Below are positions 1-6,365 of a stretch of DNA of 6,365 nucleotides, in pieces. Position 1 is the first letter of the stretch. Each line of letters begins with the position of its first letter. Below the pieces are notes generated by a model that was not told the DNA's origin, did not search any database, and saw only the letters and a list, made by a program, of their open reading frames with translations. The position numbers and the translations under genes are program-made. The DNA lies in contig DDSG01000137.1 of assembly GCA_002343325.1 (NCBI GenBank), forward strand, positions 451 to 6,815. The letters run 5' to 3'. This DNA is from Phycisphaerales bacterium UBA2396. Its GTDB lineage: Bacteria; Planctomycetota; Phycisphaerae; Phycisphaerales; UBA1924.

Positions 1-2763
1 TTCACGAACGCGGGGATGAACCAGTTCAAGCCGATTTTCCTCGGGCAGGCGGCGCCGGGGTCGCCGATGGCGTCGTGGCGTCGGGTGGCGAACACGCAGA
101 AGTGCATCCGGGCGGGCGGCAAGCACAACGATCTGGAGGACGTGGGCAAGGACACGTACCACCACACGTTCTTTGAGATGCTGGGGAACTGGTCGTTCGG
201 GGACTACTTCAAGCAGGAGGCGGTCGGGTGGTCGTTTGAACTGTTGACGAAGGTGTTCGGGCTGTCGCCGGATCGGCTGTACGCGACGTACTTTGAGGGG
301 AACGCGTCGCTGGGGCTCGAGCCGGATCATGAGGTCCGGGACCTGTGGAGGCGGTATCTGCCGGCGGACCACATTCTGCCGGGGAACATGAAGGACAATT
401 TCTGGGAGATGGGGGAGACGGGGCCTTGCGGGCCTTGCACGGAGATTCACTACGACCGGATCGGCGGGCGGAACGCGTCTGCGCAGGTGAACCAGAGCGA
501 TCCGGACGTGATTGAGATCTGGAACAACGTGTTCATTCAGTACGAGCGGCTGGCGGACCGGTCGCTGCGGGCGCTGCCGGCGAAGCACGTGGACACGGGG
601 ATGGGGCTGGAGCGTCTGACGTCGATTCTGCAGGACAAGCGGAGCAACTACGACACGGACGTGTTCGCGGGGATTTTCCGGACGATCGAGGAGCTCACGG
701 GTGCGCCGGCGTACCGGGGGAAGCTGGGTGCGGAGGATCGCACCAACGTGGACACGGCGTACCGGGTGATCGCGGACCACATCCGGACGCTGACGTTCGC
801 GCTGACGGACGGGGCGCTGCCGAGCAACGTGGGGCGCGGGTACGTGCTGCGGCGGATTCTGCGGCGGGCGGTGCGGTACGGGCGGCAGATGCTGTCGGCG
901 AAGCCCGGGTTCTTCGCGCGGCTGGTGCCGACGGTGGTGGACGAGATGGGGACGGCGTTCCCGGAGCTGAGGAAGAATCCGGAGCGGGTGATCGAGATCA
1001 TCCGCGATGAGGAGGATTCGTTCGGACGGACGCTGGACCGCGGGATCAAGATCTTCGCGGATCTTGCGGCGGATCTGTCGTCGCGGAAGCAGCTCGTGGT
1101 GCCGGGGTCGGAGGCGTTCAAGCTGTACGACACGTTCGGGTTCCCGGTGGATCTGACGGCGCTCATGGCGTCGGAGCGCGGGCTGACGGTGGACATGGAC
1201 GGGTACGAGGCGGAGCGGAAGAAGGCGGAGGAAGTGTCGAAGGCGGGGGCGAAGGGCTCGCAGGGCGAGACGCGGCCCGCGCTGGACCAGGACGCGGCGG
1301 CGCGGCTCAAGGCGCTGAACGTGGCGCCGACGGACGACCTGGCGAAGTTCGAGGATAAGCCGGTGCGTGCGCGGATCCGGGCGGTGTGGAACGGGCACAA
1401 CTTTGACGAGGTTGCCAAGGCGCAGTCGTCGATCAAGCTGGTGGGGTTGGTGCTGGATCGGACGAACTTCTACGCGGAGATGGGCGGGCAGGAGTCGGAC
1501 CACGGGCGGATCCTGGATCCGAAGCTGGGCGGGACGGGCGGGGAATTCCGCGTGGAGCACGTGTCGACGTTCGGGGGGTATGTGCTGCACGTCGGGCACG
1601 TGGTGCACGGGGATTTCCGCGTGGGCGAGTCGGTGGAGTGCCACGTGGATCGGTCGCGGCGTGTACCGATTGAGAACAACCACACGGCGACGCACCTGCT
1701 GAACTTTGCGTTGCGCAAGGCGCTGGGCGAGCACGTGGACCAGAAGGGTTCGCTGGTGGGGCCGGAGCGGCTGCGGTTTGACTTCAGCCACACGGGCCCG
1801 GTGACGTCGGAGCAGGCGTCGCAGATCGAGCGGACGGTGTCGGAGCAGATCGAGCGGAACCTGACGGTGTACGCGCAGCCGGCGGAGTTGTCGGCGGCGA
1901 AGCGGATCAACGGGCTGCGGGCGGTGTTTGGTGAGACGTACCCGGACCCGGTGCGGGTGGTGGCGATCGGGCAGCCGGTGATGGACCTGACGGCGAGCCC
2001 GGAGGCGGCGATGTGGCGGGAGTTGTCGGTTGAGTTCTGCGGCGGGACGCACGCGCCGAGCACGGGGCGGCTGTCGGTGTTTGCGCTGGTGGGCGAGGAG
2101 GCGGTGGCGAAGGGTGTGCGCCGCGTGACGGCGCTGACGGGGGAGCATGCCTCGCGGGCGGTCAAGGCTGCGGAGGAGCTGCGCGGGCGGCTTCAGCACG
2201 CGGAGACGCTGTCGGACGAGGCGTTGGGGCGAGCGCTGCTGGAGATTTCGCAGGCGGTGGACCAGGCGGTGATCCCGATGCCGCGGAAGGCGGCGTTGCG
2301 TCACGACATCTCGCTGCTGCAGGAGCGGGTGAAGGCGGCGGCGAAGGCGGCCGGCGCGGTGAAGCGTGACGCGGCGGTCCGTGATGCGAAGGCGCTGTCG
2401 GCGTCGGCATCGACGGCGAACGAGCAGGTGATCGTGGGAGTGGTGGACGCTGGGGACGATCGGCAGGCGCTGCAGGCGGCGGTGAAGACGGTGACGGACA
2501 CGTGCCCGCGGGCGGCGGTGATGCTGCTGAGCGTAGTGGAGCCGGCGTCGGGCGAACCGGGGAAGGTGGCGGTGGTTGCGGCGGTGCCGGGCGGGCTGCA
2601 GGCGAAGCTCAAGGCGGGAGATTGGCTGCGCGAGGCGACGGCGATTCTCGGCGGCAAGGGGGGCGGGAAGGCGGACGCCGCGCAGGGCGGAGGAACGGAC
2701 ACGACGAAGGTGAAGGACGCGATCGCGGCGGCGCGGGCGGGGGCGCTCAAGGCGATCATGTGA
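1..2763 (+). CDS. alaS: Alanyl-tRNA synthetase, 5'-truncated by the window edge
   Basis: Cytoplasmic class II synthetase that charges tRNA-Ala and hydrolyses Ser- or Gly-tRNA-Ala. The frame is open from base 1, and the first residues read FTNAGMNQFK, a conserved AlaRS stretch about 39 residues into E. coli AlaRS. The ATG at 16 is therefore internal and the true start lies upstream. Counting the first visible residue as 1, 920 residues are present. Motif 2 starts near residue 35 (CIRAGGKHND, then HHTFFEMLGNWSFGDYF). GPCGPCTE follows near residue 141 and motif 3 is HVDTGMGLERL at 196-206. The editing-domain zinc ligands are intact: HTATH (561-565) and CGGTH (680-684). A helical linker leads to the C-Ala domain with its GGKGGGK...AQGGG signature (884-898). 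The full length would be about 955-960 residues, somewhat longer than the ~876 of E. coli. No catalytic or editing residue looks lost. It converges on flgE with a 63-nt gap. Synonymous codons are overwhelmingly NNG. Confidence 0.98.
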   Translation, partial: FTNAGMNQFKPIFLGQAAPGSPMASWRRVANTQKCIRAGGKHNDLEDVGKDTYHHTFFEMLGNWSFGDYFKQEAVGWSFELLTKVFGLSPDRLYATYFEGNASLGLEPDHEVRDLWRRYLPADHILPGNMKDNFWEMGETGPCGPCTEIHYDRIGGRNASAQVNQSDPDVIEIWNNVFIQYERLADRSLRALPAKHVDTGMGLERLTSILQDKRSNYDTDVFAGIFRTIEELTGAPAYRGKLGAEDRTNVDTAYRVIADHIRTLTFALTDGALPSNVGRGYVLRRILRRAVRYGRQMLSAKPGFFARLVPTVVDEMGTAFPELRKNPERVIEIIRDEEDSFGRTLDRGIKIFADLAADLSSRKQLVVPGSEAFKLYDTFGFPVDLTALMASERGLTVDMDGYEAERKKAEEVSKAGAKGSQGETRPALDQDAAARLKALNVAPTDDLAKFEDKPVRARIRAVWNGHNFDEVAKAQSSIKLVGLVLDRTNFYAEMGGQESDHGRILDPKLGGTGGEFRVEHVSTFGGYVLHVGHVVHGDFRVGESVECHVDRSRRVPIENNHTATHLLNFALRKALGEHVDQKGSLVGPERLRFDFSHTGPVTSEQASQIERTVSEQIERNLTVYAQPAELSAAKRINGLRAVFGETYPDPVRVVAIGQPVMDLTASPEAAMWRELSVEFCGGTHAPSTGRLSVFALVGEEAVAKGVRRVTALTGEHASRAVKAAEELRGRLQHAETLSDEALGRALLEISQAVDQAVIPMPRKAALRHDISLLQERVKAAAKAAGAVKRDAAVRDAKALSASASTANEQVIVGVVDAGDDRQALQAAVKTVTDTCPRAAVMLLSVVEPASGEPGKVAVVAAVPGGLQAKLKAGDWLREATAILGGKGGGKADAAQGGGTDTTKVKDAIAAARAGALKAIM

Positions 2764-2765
2764 AG

Positions 2766-2800
2766 AACGGGCGACACCCGCGTCGCGGATGCCGCCCGTT
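2766..2800. terminator. Imperfect hairpin between convergent alaS and flgE, likely bidirectional terminator
   Basis: An 8-bp perfect outer stem pairs aacgggcg (2766-2773) with cgcccgtt (2793-2800). After a mismatch, two more pairs form (2775-2776 with 2790-2791). After a second mismatch, a 4-bp GC stem (2778-2781 with 2785-2788) closes on a 3-nt loop. It begins two bases after the alaS stop codon and lies 26 nt past the flgE stop, which fits both transcripts ending here. Neither side has a good T-run: the plus side continues gcccttgatc and the minus side cttcaca. Termination may thus be only partly intrinsic or Rho-assisted. The structure is seen in the sequence; its role is inferred from position. 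Confidence 0.6.
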
Positions 2801-2826
2801 GCCCTTGATCGAGGTTGGGGGCTTAT

Positions 2827-4581
2827 TCAGCGGCCGAGCGCGAGGAGCTGCTGGAAGAGGTCGTTGGTGGTGCTGACGACGCGAGAGGCGGCGGAGTAGC
2901 CGGTCTGGGCGAGGATGAGCCCGATGAACTCCTGGCCGAGGTCGACGTTGGAGAGTTCGAGAGCGCCGCTGACGACCTTGCCTGCGGAGAGTTCGAGGGG
3001 GCTGGTGACGACGGCGGAGCCGCTGTTGCCGGAGACGGAGTAGACGTTGCCGCCGACGTCGAGGAGACCTTCGGGGCTGGAGAAGGTTGCGAGTGGGACT
3101 TGGCCGAGGACGCGGGTGAGCCCGTTGCTGAAGGCGCCGGTGATGATGCCGTCGTTTCCGATGCCGAAGCCTTCGAGTGTGCCGAGTCGAGCGCCGTCCC
3201 AGCGAGTGGCTGCGAGCTGGGAGCGGGTGCCGTCGAGGGAGGTGACGGTGTCCTGCTCGTAGCTGAAGGTGAGGTCGAAGCCCAGGGGCGTGTCGGCGCC
3301 GGTGCCTGTGCGGTCGACGGTGACTGAGATGGTGTTGTTGCCGAGGAGTCGGCCCTGGGTGTCGAAGCTGATGGTGCCGGTTCCGACGTTGATGGCAAGG
3401 CCCGAGTCGTCGCCGGTTTCGACGAAGTATCGCCAGGTGGTTCCGGCGTTGCTGACGCTGTCCTTGACGAGTGTGAGGGTGAGGTTGATGGGCGTGCCGA
3501 GGGAGTCGTAGGCGATGAACCCGGTGCGGACGCTTTCGCCGTCGGCGGAGACGGTCTTGTCGGCGTGGAAGGCCTGCTTGACGGGTTGGCCGGCGCTGTC
3601 GAAGATGCGAACGTCGGCGTTGTCGATGGAGATGTCGTTGGCGGAGCCGGCGTTACCCGTGACGACGATGGCGCCGTTGGGCCCGTCGACGGCGAGGCCC
3701 GGGGTTGAGCCGTCGGGGTTGAGCGGGGTGGTGAGGAGGCCCATGGCGTCGCGGAGGAAGTCCATGAGGTCCTGGACGGTGGAGCCGGCGGCGATGGTGA
3801 ACTCGGCGTCGGGGAGGGTGGTGCCGCCCTTGCTGATGCCGCTGATCCGGATGGTCTGACCGGCGACGAACTGAGGGGTGTCGCTGCCCGGAGCGGCGGG
3901 GTCTTCGATATCGACGAGGCGGGTGGTCGCTTCGATGAGGTTGGGGGGCGTGGGAGCTGGGGCGGCGGTGGAGATGGTGCGGAGACCAGCGCCGGGCGCG
4001 CCCATGAGGGAGATGCGGCTGCCGACGGTGGGGAGCGGCCCCGCGGCGTCGAGGTTTCCGGCGAAGCGGACGGTGCGTGTGGGCTCGGCGATGGTGAGCG
4101 AGCCGACGGGGACGTTGATGGGGCTGAGCGAGCCGCGAACGACGTTGTAGTCTTCGTCGACGCCCCAACCCATGAGGCGGTCGCCGGTGATGGAGACGAG
4201 GTCGTTGTCGGCGTTGGGCCTGAAGGCGCCCATGCGGGTGTAGTAGTCCTGTTCGCCGCGGCGGACGACGAAGAAGCCGTTGCCTTCGATGGCCATGTCG
4301 CGGGCGTCGCCGGTGGTGGTGAAGGAGCCGGTGGAGAAGTTGCGTTGGGTTCCGGCGATCTGGACGCCGAGCCCGATCTGCATGGGGTTGGTGCCGCCGC
4401 TGATGTCACCCGGGGGACCGCCGGCGGAGAGGGTTCGGCTGAACATGGAGGAGAAGAGCATCCGGCCGCTCTTGTAGCCGAACGTGTTGACGTTGGCGAT
4501 GTTGTTACCGATCATGTCGATATTTCGGGCGTTGACGTTGAGCCCGGAGAGGCCTGTGAACATCGCAGTGGTTGAAGCCAT
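2827..4581 (-). CDS. flgE: Flagellar hook protein FlgE
   Basis: Subunit of the extracellular flagellar hook, exported by the flagellar type III system. The protein has 584 residues from the ATG at 4581. That start is chosen because GAGGAG sits 6 nt upstream and the protein then begins MASTTAMFTGLSGL, a typical rod/hook N-terminus. An in-frame extension 9 codons further up lacks support. Residues 1-45 form the conserved N-terminal helix (NNIANVNTFGYKS at 26-38). GNGFFVV at 101-107 is also typical of FlgE. Residues about 190-330 look like an inserted outer domain; within it, 255-282 resemble the hook-IN type of motif (FTIAAGSTVQDLMDFLRDAM). The segment DGIITGAFSNG (477-487) and the C-terminal helix SNVDLGQEFIGLILAQTGYS (544-563) are canonical. 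Enterobacterial FlgE is about 400 residues, so this is a large hook protein. There is no cysteine, so a lysinoalanine crosslink as in spirochaete hooks is not possible through cysteine. It is the last gene of the minus-strand cluster seen here. Confidence 0.96.
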   Translation of the reverse strand: MASTTAMFTGLSGLNVNARNIDMIGNNIANVNTFGYKSGRMLFSSMFSRTLSAGGPPGDISGGTNPMQIGLGVQIAGTQRNFSTGSFTTTGDARDMAIEGNGFFVVRRGEQDYYTRMGAFRPNADNDLVSITGDRLMGWGVDEDYNVVRGSLSPINVPVGSLTIAEPTRTVRFAGNLDAAGPLPTVGSRISLMGAPGAGLRTISTAAPAPTPPNLIEATTRLVDIEDPAAPGSDTPQFVAGQTIRISGISKGGTTLPDAEFTIAAGSTVQDLMDFLRDAMGLLTTPLNPDGSTPGLAVDGPNGAIVVTGNAGSANDISIDNADVRIFDSAGQPVKQAFHADKTVSADGESVRTGFIAYDSLGTPINLTLTLVKDSVSNAGTTWRYFVETGDDSGLAINVGTGTISFDTQGRLLGNNTISVTVDRTGTGADTPLGFDLTFSYEQDTVTSLDGTRSQLAATRWDGARLGTLEGFGIGNDGIITGAFSNGLTRVLGQVPLATFSSPEGLLDVGGNVYSVSGNSGSAVVTSPLELSAGKVVSGALELSNVDLGQEFIGLILAQTGYSAASRVVSTTNDLFQQLLALGR

Positions 4582-4587
4582 CGCTTG

Positions 4588-4593
4588 CTCCTC
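4588..4593 (-). promoter_or_regulatory. Ribosome binding site of flgE
   Basis: The minus strand reads GAGGAG here, with a 6-nt spacer (CAAGCG) to the ATG at 4581. It decides the flgE start against an upstream in-frame alternative start near 4608, which would place this site inside the coding region. Confidence 0.75.
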
Positions 4594-4645
4594 GATCCGC
4601 GGCGGCACTCGCGTCCTGCGAATGTCCTCGCCGCTGTGCTGAACT

Positions 4646-4695
4646 GACGGGTTCCGGCGTGCTCCGCGCGCCGATCCCGCCGGGAACCCGGCGTC
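4646..4695 (-). repeat. Inverted repeat (stem-loop) in the 133-nt gap upstream of flgE
   Basis: The arm at 4649-4659 pairs with 4678-4689: 11 base pairs with a single bulged base (4682). A further 3 pairs (4646-4648 with 4693-4695) follow beyond a 3-nt bulge. The loop is 18 nt. The distal arm alone can also fold as a compact 6-7 bp hairpin (4678-4693), so two exclusive structures are possible. No T-run follows in the direction of flgE transcription, so a simple intrinsic terminator is unlikely. It lies about 65 nt before the flgE start, in the only sizeable gap of the cluster. An attenuator, a processing or stabilising element of the flgE mRNA, or chance in GC-rich DNA are all possible. Confidence 0.4.
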
Positions 4696-4714
4696 CGTGC
4701 CGGGGAATGGGTGA

Positions 4715-5188
4715 TTAGCGTTGGGCCAGGAGGCCCAGGAGATTGGTGTTGTGCATGGCCGCGGGGGGGCCGAGCAGGGCGGCGGACGCGTGGTCGGCGT
4801 CGCGCTGGGGTGCGCGGATGACGGTGTCGATTCCTGTGGCGGCCTTGAGTGGGTCGAGCTTCTCGATCCCGGTCACCTGACGGGTGCCGACGTCGACGGC
4901 GAGCCACATGCCGTCGAGCTGGACGAGAGCGCGGGAGGCGCCGGCGGCCTCGGCACGGTCGACGGCGGAGGCGAGGCGGGTGAGCTGCTCGTCGCTGAGT
5001 TCGACGCCGGCGTTTCGGGCGATGGAGACGGGCATGCCGCTGTCGATGGCGCCCGACTTGGCCTGGTCGAGGAGTGTGGAGAAGGAGGTGGGGCCGATGT
5101 CGGCGCGGCCGAGCTGGGCGAAGGGTGAGCGATCGAGGGCGGCGGGCTTGACGCCGCCGGCGAGGAGCTTGAGGTAGTCGGTGCTCAC
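4715..5188 (-). CDS. Small flagellar operon protein, TIGR02530 (DUF3766)-like
   Basis: A 157-residue protein of unknown biochemical function. The start is GTG (5188), supported by AAAAGGAG 8 nt upstream. The first GTGA overlaps the flgD stop codon by 4 nt, suggesting translational coupling. Residues about 36-123 match my recollection of the TIGR02530 flagellar operon family: FSTLLDQ (36-42), GVELSDEQLTRLASAVDRAE (61-80), then GASRALVQLDGMWLAVDVGTRQVTGI (83-108) and IDTVI (120-124). Members are typically encoded between flgD and flgE in Bacillota, spirochaetes and related clusters, the same place as here. A tail of about 35 residues follows the usual end of the domain. No signal peptide or membrane segment is visible. 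It is probably a cytoplasmic assembly or regulatory factor for the hook, but this is inferred only from context. Codon use is almost entirely NNC. Confidence 0.8.
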   Translation of the reverse strand: MSTDYLKLLAGGVKPAALDRSPFAQLGRADIGPTSFSTLLDQAKSGAIDSGMPVSIARNAGVELSDEQLTRLASAVDRAEAAGASRALVQLDGMWLAVDVGTRQVTGIEKLDPLKAATGIDTVIRAPQRDADHASAALLGPPAAMHNTNLLGLLAQR

Positions 5189-5607
5189 GGCTGCGACTCC
5201 TTTTCCTGAACGCCGTCAACCCAGTCGAGTGGGACGCGGTCGCCGTTCTCGCAGTCGAGGACGATGCCGCCCTGGGTGCGGAGGACGGAGACGACGCGAG
5301 ACTCGACGCGTTCGAGGTCGGTGTTCATTCCCTGGATGACCTTGCCGATCATCTGGGTTGCTGAGGCGAAGGAGTTCTGCTCGGTCATGGCCTGGAGGCT
5401 GTTGCCCAGGTCCATGTCGGACTGGATGCCGCGGATGGTGGCCATCTGCTGGAGGAGCTGGTTGGTATCGTTTGGTGAGAGGGGATCCTGCTTGGTGAGC
5501 TCGGTGAGGACGATGTTCATGAAGTCGTCGGTGGTGAGCTCGCTCATGCCGCCGCCGCCTGCGCGGAGGGTGTTGGCGGAGCCGGAGAGTGCGCTGATCT
5601 GACTCAT
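5185..5607 (-). CDS. flgD: Flagellar hook cap / scaffolding protein FlgD, short form
   Basis: FlgD caps the growing hook and guides FlgE polymerisation outside the cell; it is absent from the finished flagellum. The protein has 140 residues from the ATG at 5607, chosen because GGAGG lies 5 nt upstream. A TTG four codons earlier would overlap that site. Residues 29-92 carry the FlgD N-terminal signature: DFMNIVLTELTKQDPLSPND (28-47), an amphipathic stretch, then ATQMIGKVI (83-91). Residues 103-134 look like a short beta-rich piece (SRVVSVLRTQGGIVLDCENG, then VPLDWVDGV). The separate Fn3-like domain of the ~230-residue enterobacterial FlgD is missing; length is close to that of Bacillus FlgD. 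Two features of the ends bear on its operon role. Its stop overlaps the next gene, and its start lies 16 nt from the fliK stop. Confidence 0.92.
   Translation of the reverse strand: MSQISALSGSANTLRAGGGGMSELTTDDFMNIVLTELTKQDPLSPNDTNQLLQQMATIRGIQSDMDLGNSLQAMTEQNSFASATQMIGKVIQGMNTDLERVESRVVSVLRTQGGIVLDCENGDRVPLDWVDGVQEKESQP
5197..5204 (-). promoter_or_regulatory. Ribosome binding site for the GTG-started TIGR02530-like gene
   Basis: The minus strand reads AAAAGGAG, 8 nt before the GTG at 5188 and inside the last codons of flgD. It supports the GTG start and independent or coupled re-initiation at the 4-nt overlap. Confidence 0.7.
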
Positions 5608-5612
5608 GGGAG

Positions 5613-5617
5613 CCTCC
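5613..5617 (-). promoter_or_regulatory. Ribosome binding site of flgD
   Basis: The minus strand reads GGAGG with a 5-nt spacer (CTCCC) to the ATG at 5607. It occupies most of the 16-nt gap after the fliK stop and favours this ATG over an upstream TTG at 5619. Confidence 0.75.
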
Positions 5618-5623
5618 AAGGCG

Positions 5624-6365
5624 TTAGGCGACGGTGTCCAGACGGAGCATTAGCAAGGCGTGTGCCGGACCATCGAGGGAGTCGTCGGTGGACGGTGTCC
5701 AGTGGTGTGCGTCGTGGTCTGCGGGCTGCCAGCGGGCCTGATTCCAGTGATTGTCGTCGGAGCCGCGGTCGTCGTGGGTGGAGGAGCCGCCGGAGCTGCT
5801 GCCGCCCCACTGCTGCTGGGCGTGGCGGTCGGTGTGGTCGTGGGCGTGATCGGGCTGCCGGGGCGCGTCGGGGCGGGCGGCTTCGGGAGCGCCGACAACC
5901 TCAACGCGCTGGATCTTGAGGCCACGTTCTTCGATGGCGCGGCGGAGGGAGTCGAGATCGGCGAGCAGTTTTTGCCTGGTCTGCGGATTCTGCGCGTCGA
6001 GCTTTGCGGTGACACCTTCGGCGTCGACGCGGACCTCGATGCGGACGGGGCCCAAGTGCTCGGGGTTGAGGCGGAGGGTGAGCAGGCCGCCCTTCTGACG
6101 GAGCGCGGCGGCGAGGCCCCGAGCGATCTGTGCGTCGACGGATGCTGAGGCGGAGCCTGGGGTCTGGACGGCGGCGGTGCGCACGGGCTTGGTGCTGACG
6201 CCGAAGACGTTCGGGCGAGAGGCGGTGCCGAGCATGCCGAGGAGGTCTTGGGCGCCTTTGGCGGGGCCGCTGGTGGTGGTCGGGGCTGGGGCTGCGGCGG
6301 CGGTGGCGGCGGGGGGGGCGGGGGGCGGGGGGTCGGCAGAGCGGCGGGTAGGGAAAGAAGGGAGA
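5624..6365 (-). CDS. fliK: Flagellar hook-length control protein FliK, C-terminal part
   Basis: FliK is a secreted ruler that sets hook length and switches the export gate to filament substrates through its C-terminal domain. About 246 residues are present. The frame is open to the window edge, so the ATG at 6235 is internal and the N-terminus lies outside. Upstream of that Met is an Ala/Pro/Thr-rich linker (PPPPAPPAATAAAAPAPTTT), typical of the low-complexity middle of FliK. With that Met as residue 1, residues about 40-114 form the Flg_hook domain, with the hallmark LRLNPEHLGPVRIEVRV (54-70) and QTRQKLLADLDSLRRAIEER (85-104). Residues 115-203 are a long tail holding ten histidines and four tryptophans, ending LLMLRLDTVA. 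It is first in the visible cluster, directly followed by flgD. A homopolymer-like C tract on its coding strand encodes the proline run and could be prone to slippage or sequencing error. Confidence 0.93.
   Translation of the reverse strand, partial: LPSFPTRRSADPPPPAPPAATAAAAPAPTTTSGPAKGAQDLLGMLGTASRPNVFGVSTKPVRTAAVQTPGSASASVDAQIARGLAAALRQKGGLLTLRLNPEHLGPVRIEVRVDAEGVTAKLDAQNPQTRQKLLADLDSLRRAIEERGLKIQRVEVVGAPEAARPDAPRQPDHAHDHTDRHAQQQWGGSSSGGSSTHDDRGSDDNHWNQARWQPADHDAHHWTPSTDDSLDGPAHALLMLRLDTVA

Noticed and set aside
16..18. ATG at 16 as the alaS start
   Set aside because: The frame is open to base 1 and the residues before it (FTNAG) belong to the conserved AlaRS core, so this Met is internal.
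421..438. Perfect tandem repeat of a 9-mer (gggccttgc twice)
   Set aside because: It encodes the conserved GPCGPC motif of alanyl-tRNA synthetase, so it reflects protein constraint rather than a DNA repeat element.
648..2165. Two long minus-strand frames (648-1436 and 1470-2165) antisense to alaS
   Set aside because: They are Ser/Arg/Thr-rich translations of the alaS complement. Stop codons are rare there because of GC content; alaS motifs run through the whole region.
2823..4409. 528-residue open frame on the minus strand, overlapping flgE in another frame
   Set aside because: Its translation is a low-complexity Ser/Pro/Thr/Ala run, as expected from reading NNC codons of flgE out of frame. 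flgE itself has clear family motifs at both ends.
4688..4702. Possible sigma-54 promoter upstream of flgE (minus strand CGGCACGGACGCCGG)
   Set aside because: The -24 half (GGCAC) fits, but the -12 half reads CCGG in place of TTGC and lacks the needed GC. It is likely chance in GC-rich sequence.
5660..6148. 162-residue plus-strand frame with a hydrophobic, Val/Gly/Ala-rich N-terminus resembling a membrane protein
   Set aside because: It is antisense to fliK, whose domain is unmistakable. The Val/Gly/Ala richness is the complement of the His/Asp/Thr codons in the fliK tail; there is no family match or good ribosome binding site.

Overview
The window carries a housekeeping gene and part of a flagellar hook operon, arranged convergently. 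The DNA is very GC-rich. A FlgE of 584 residues, a minimal FlgD and a TIGR02530-type protein lie in the order fliK-flgD-TIGR02530-flgE. Together with the base composition this suggests a flagellated member of the Planctomycetota, perhaps Phycisphaerae. That placement rests on protein character and gene order alone and is only moderately supported.

Layout. Positions 1-2763 (+) hold almost all of alaS, alanyl-tRNA synthetase; its first ~35-40 codons lie before the window. Positions 2764-2826 are a short convergent gap with a strong imperfect hairpin, probably a two-way terminator. Positions 2827-4581 (-) hold flgE, the hook protein. Positions 4582-4714 are a 133-nt gap with the flgE ribosome binding site and an inverted repeat. 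Positions 4715-5188 (-) hold a small TIGR02530-like flagellar operon protein with a GTG start, which overlaps the end of flgD by 4 nt. Positions 5185-5607 (-) hold flgD, the hook cap or scaffold. Positions 5624-6365 (-) hold the 3' part of fliK, hook-length control, which runs off the window.

How the genes work together. The four minus-strand genes are read fliK to flgD to TIGR02530 to flgE. Their products all bear on hook building: FlgD caps the growing hook, FlgE is its subunit, and FliK measures its length and switches export specificity. The TIGR02530 protein is a conserved companion of unknown function. alaS is functionally unrelated.

The most notable signal not explained by the gene list is a strong strand asymmetry. 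The plus strand is G-rich at synonymous positions whichever strand is coding, so alaS uses NNG codons and the flagellar genes use NNC codons. Other points are a His/Trp-rich tail on FliK, a near-homopolymeric G/C tract in its proline linker, and the inverted repeat ahead of flgE. I see no mobile element, CRISPR array, RNA gene or clearly new system; this looks like an ordinary core region.
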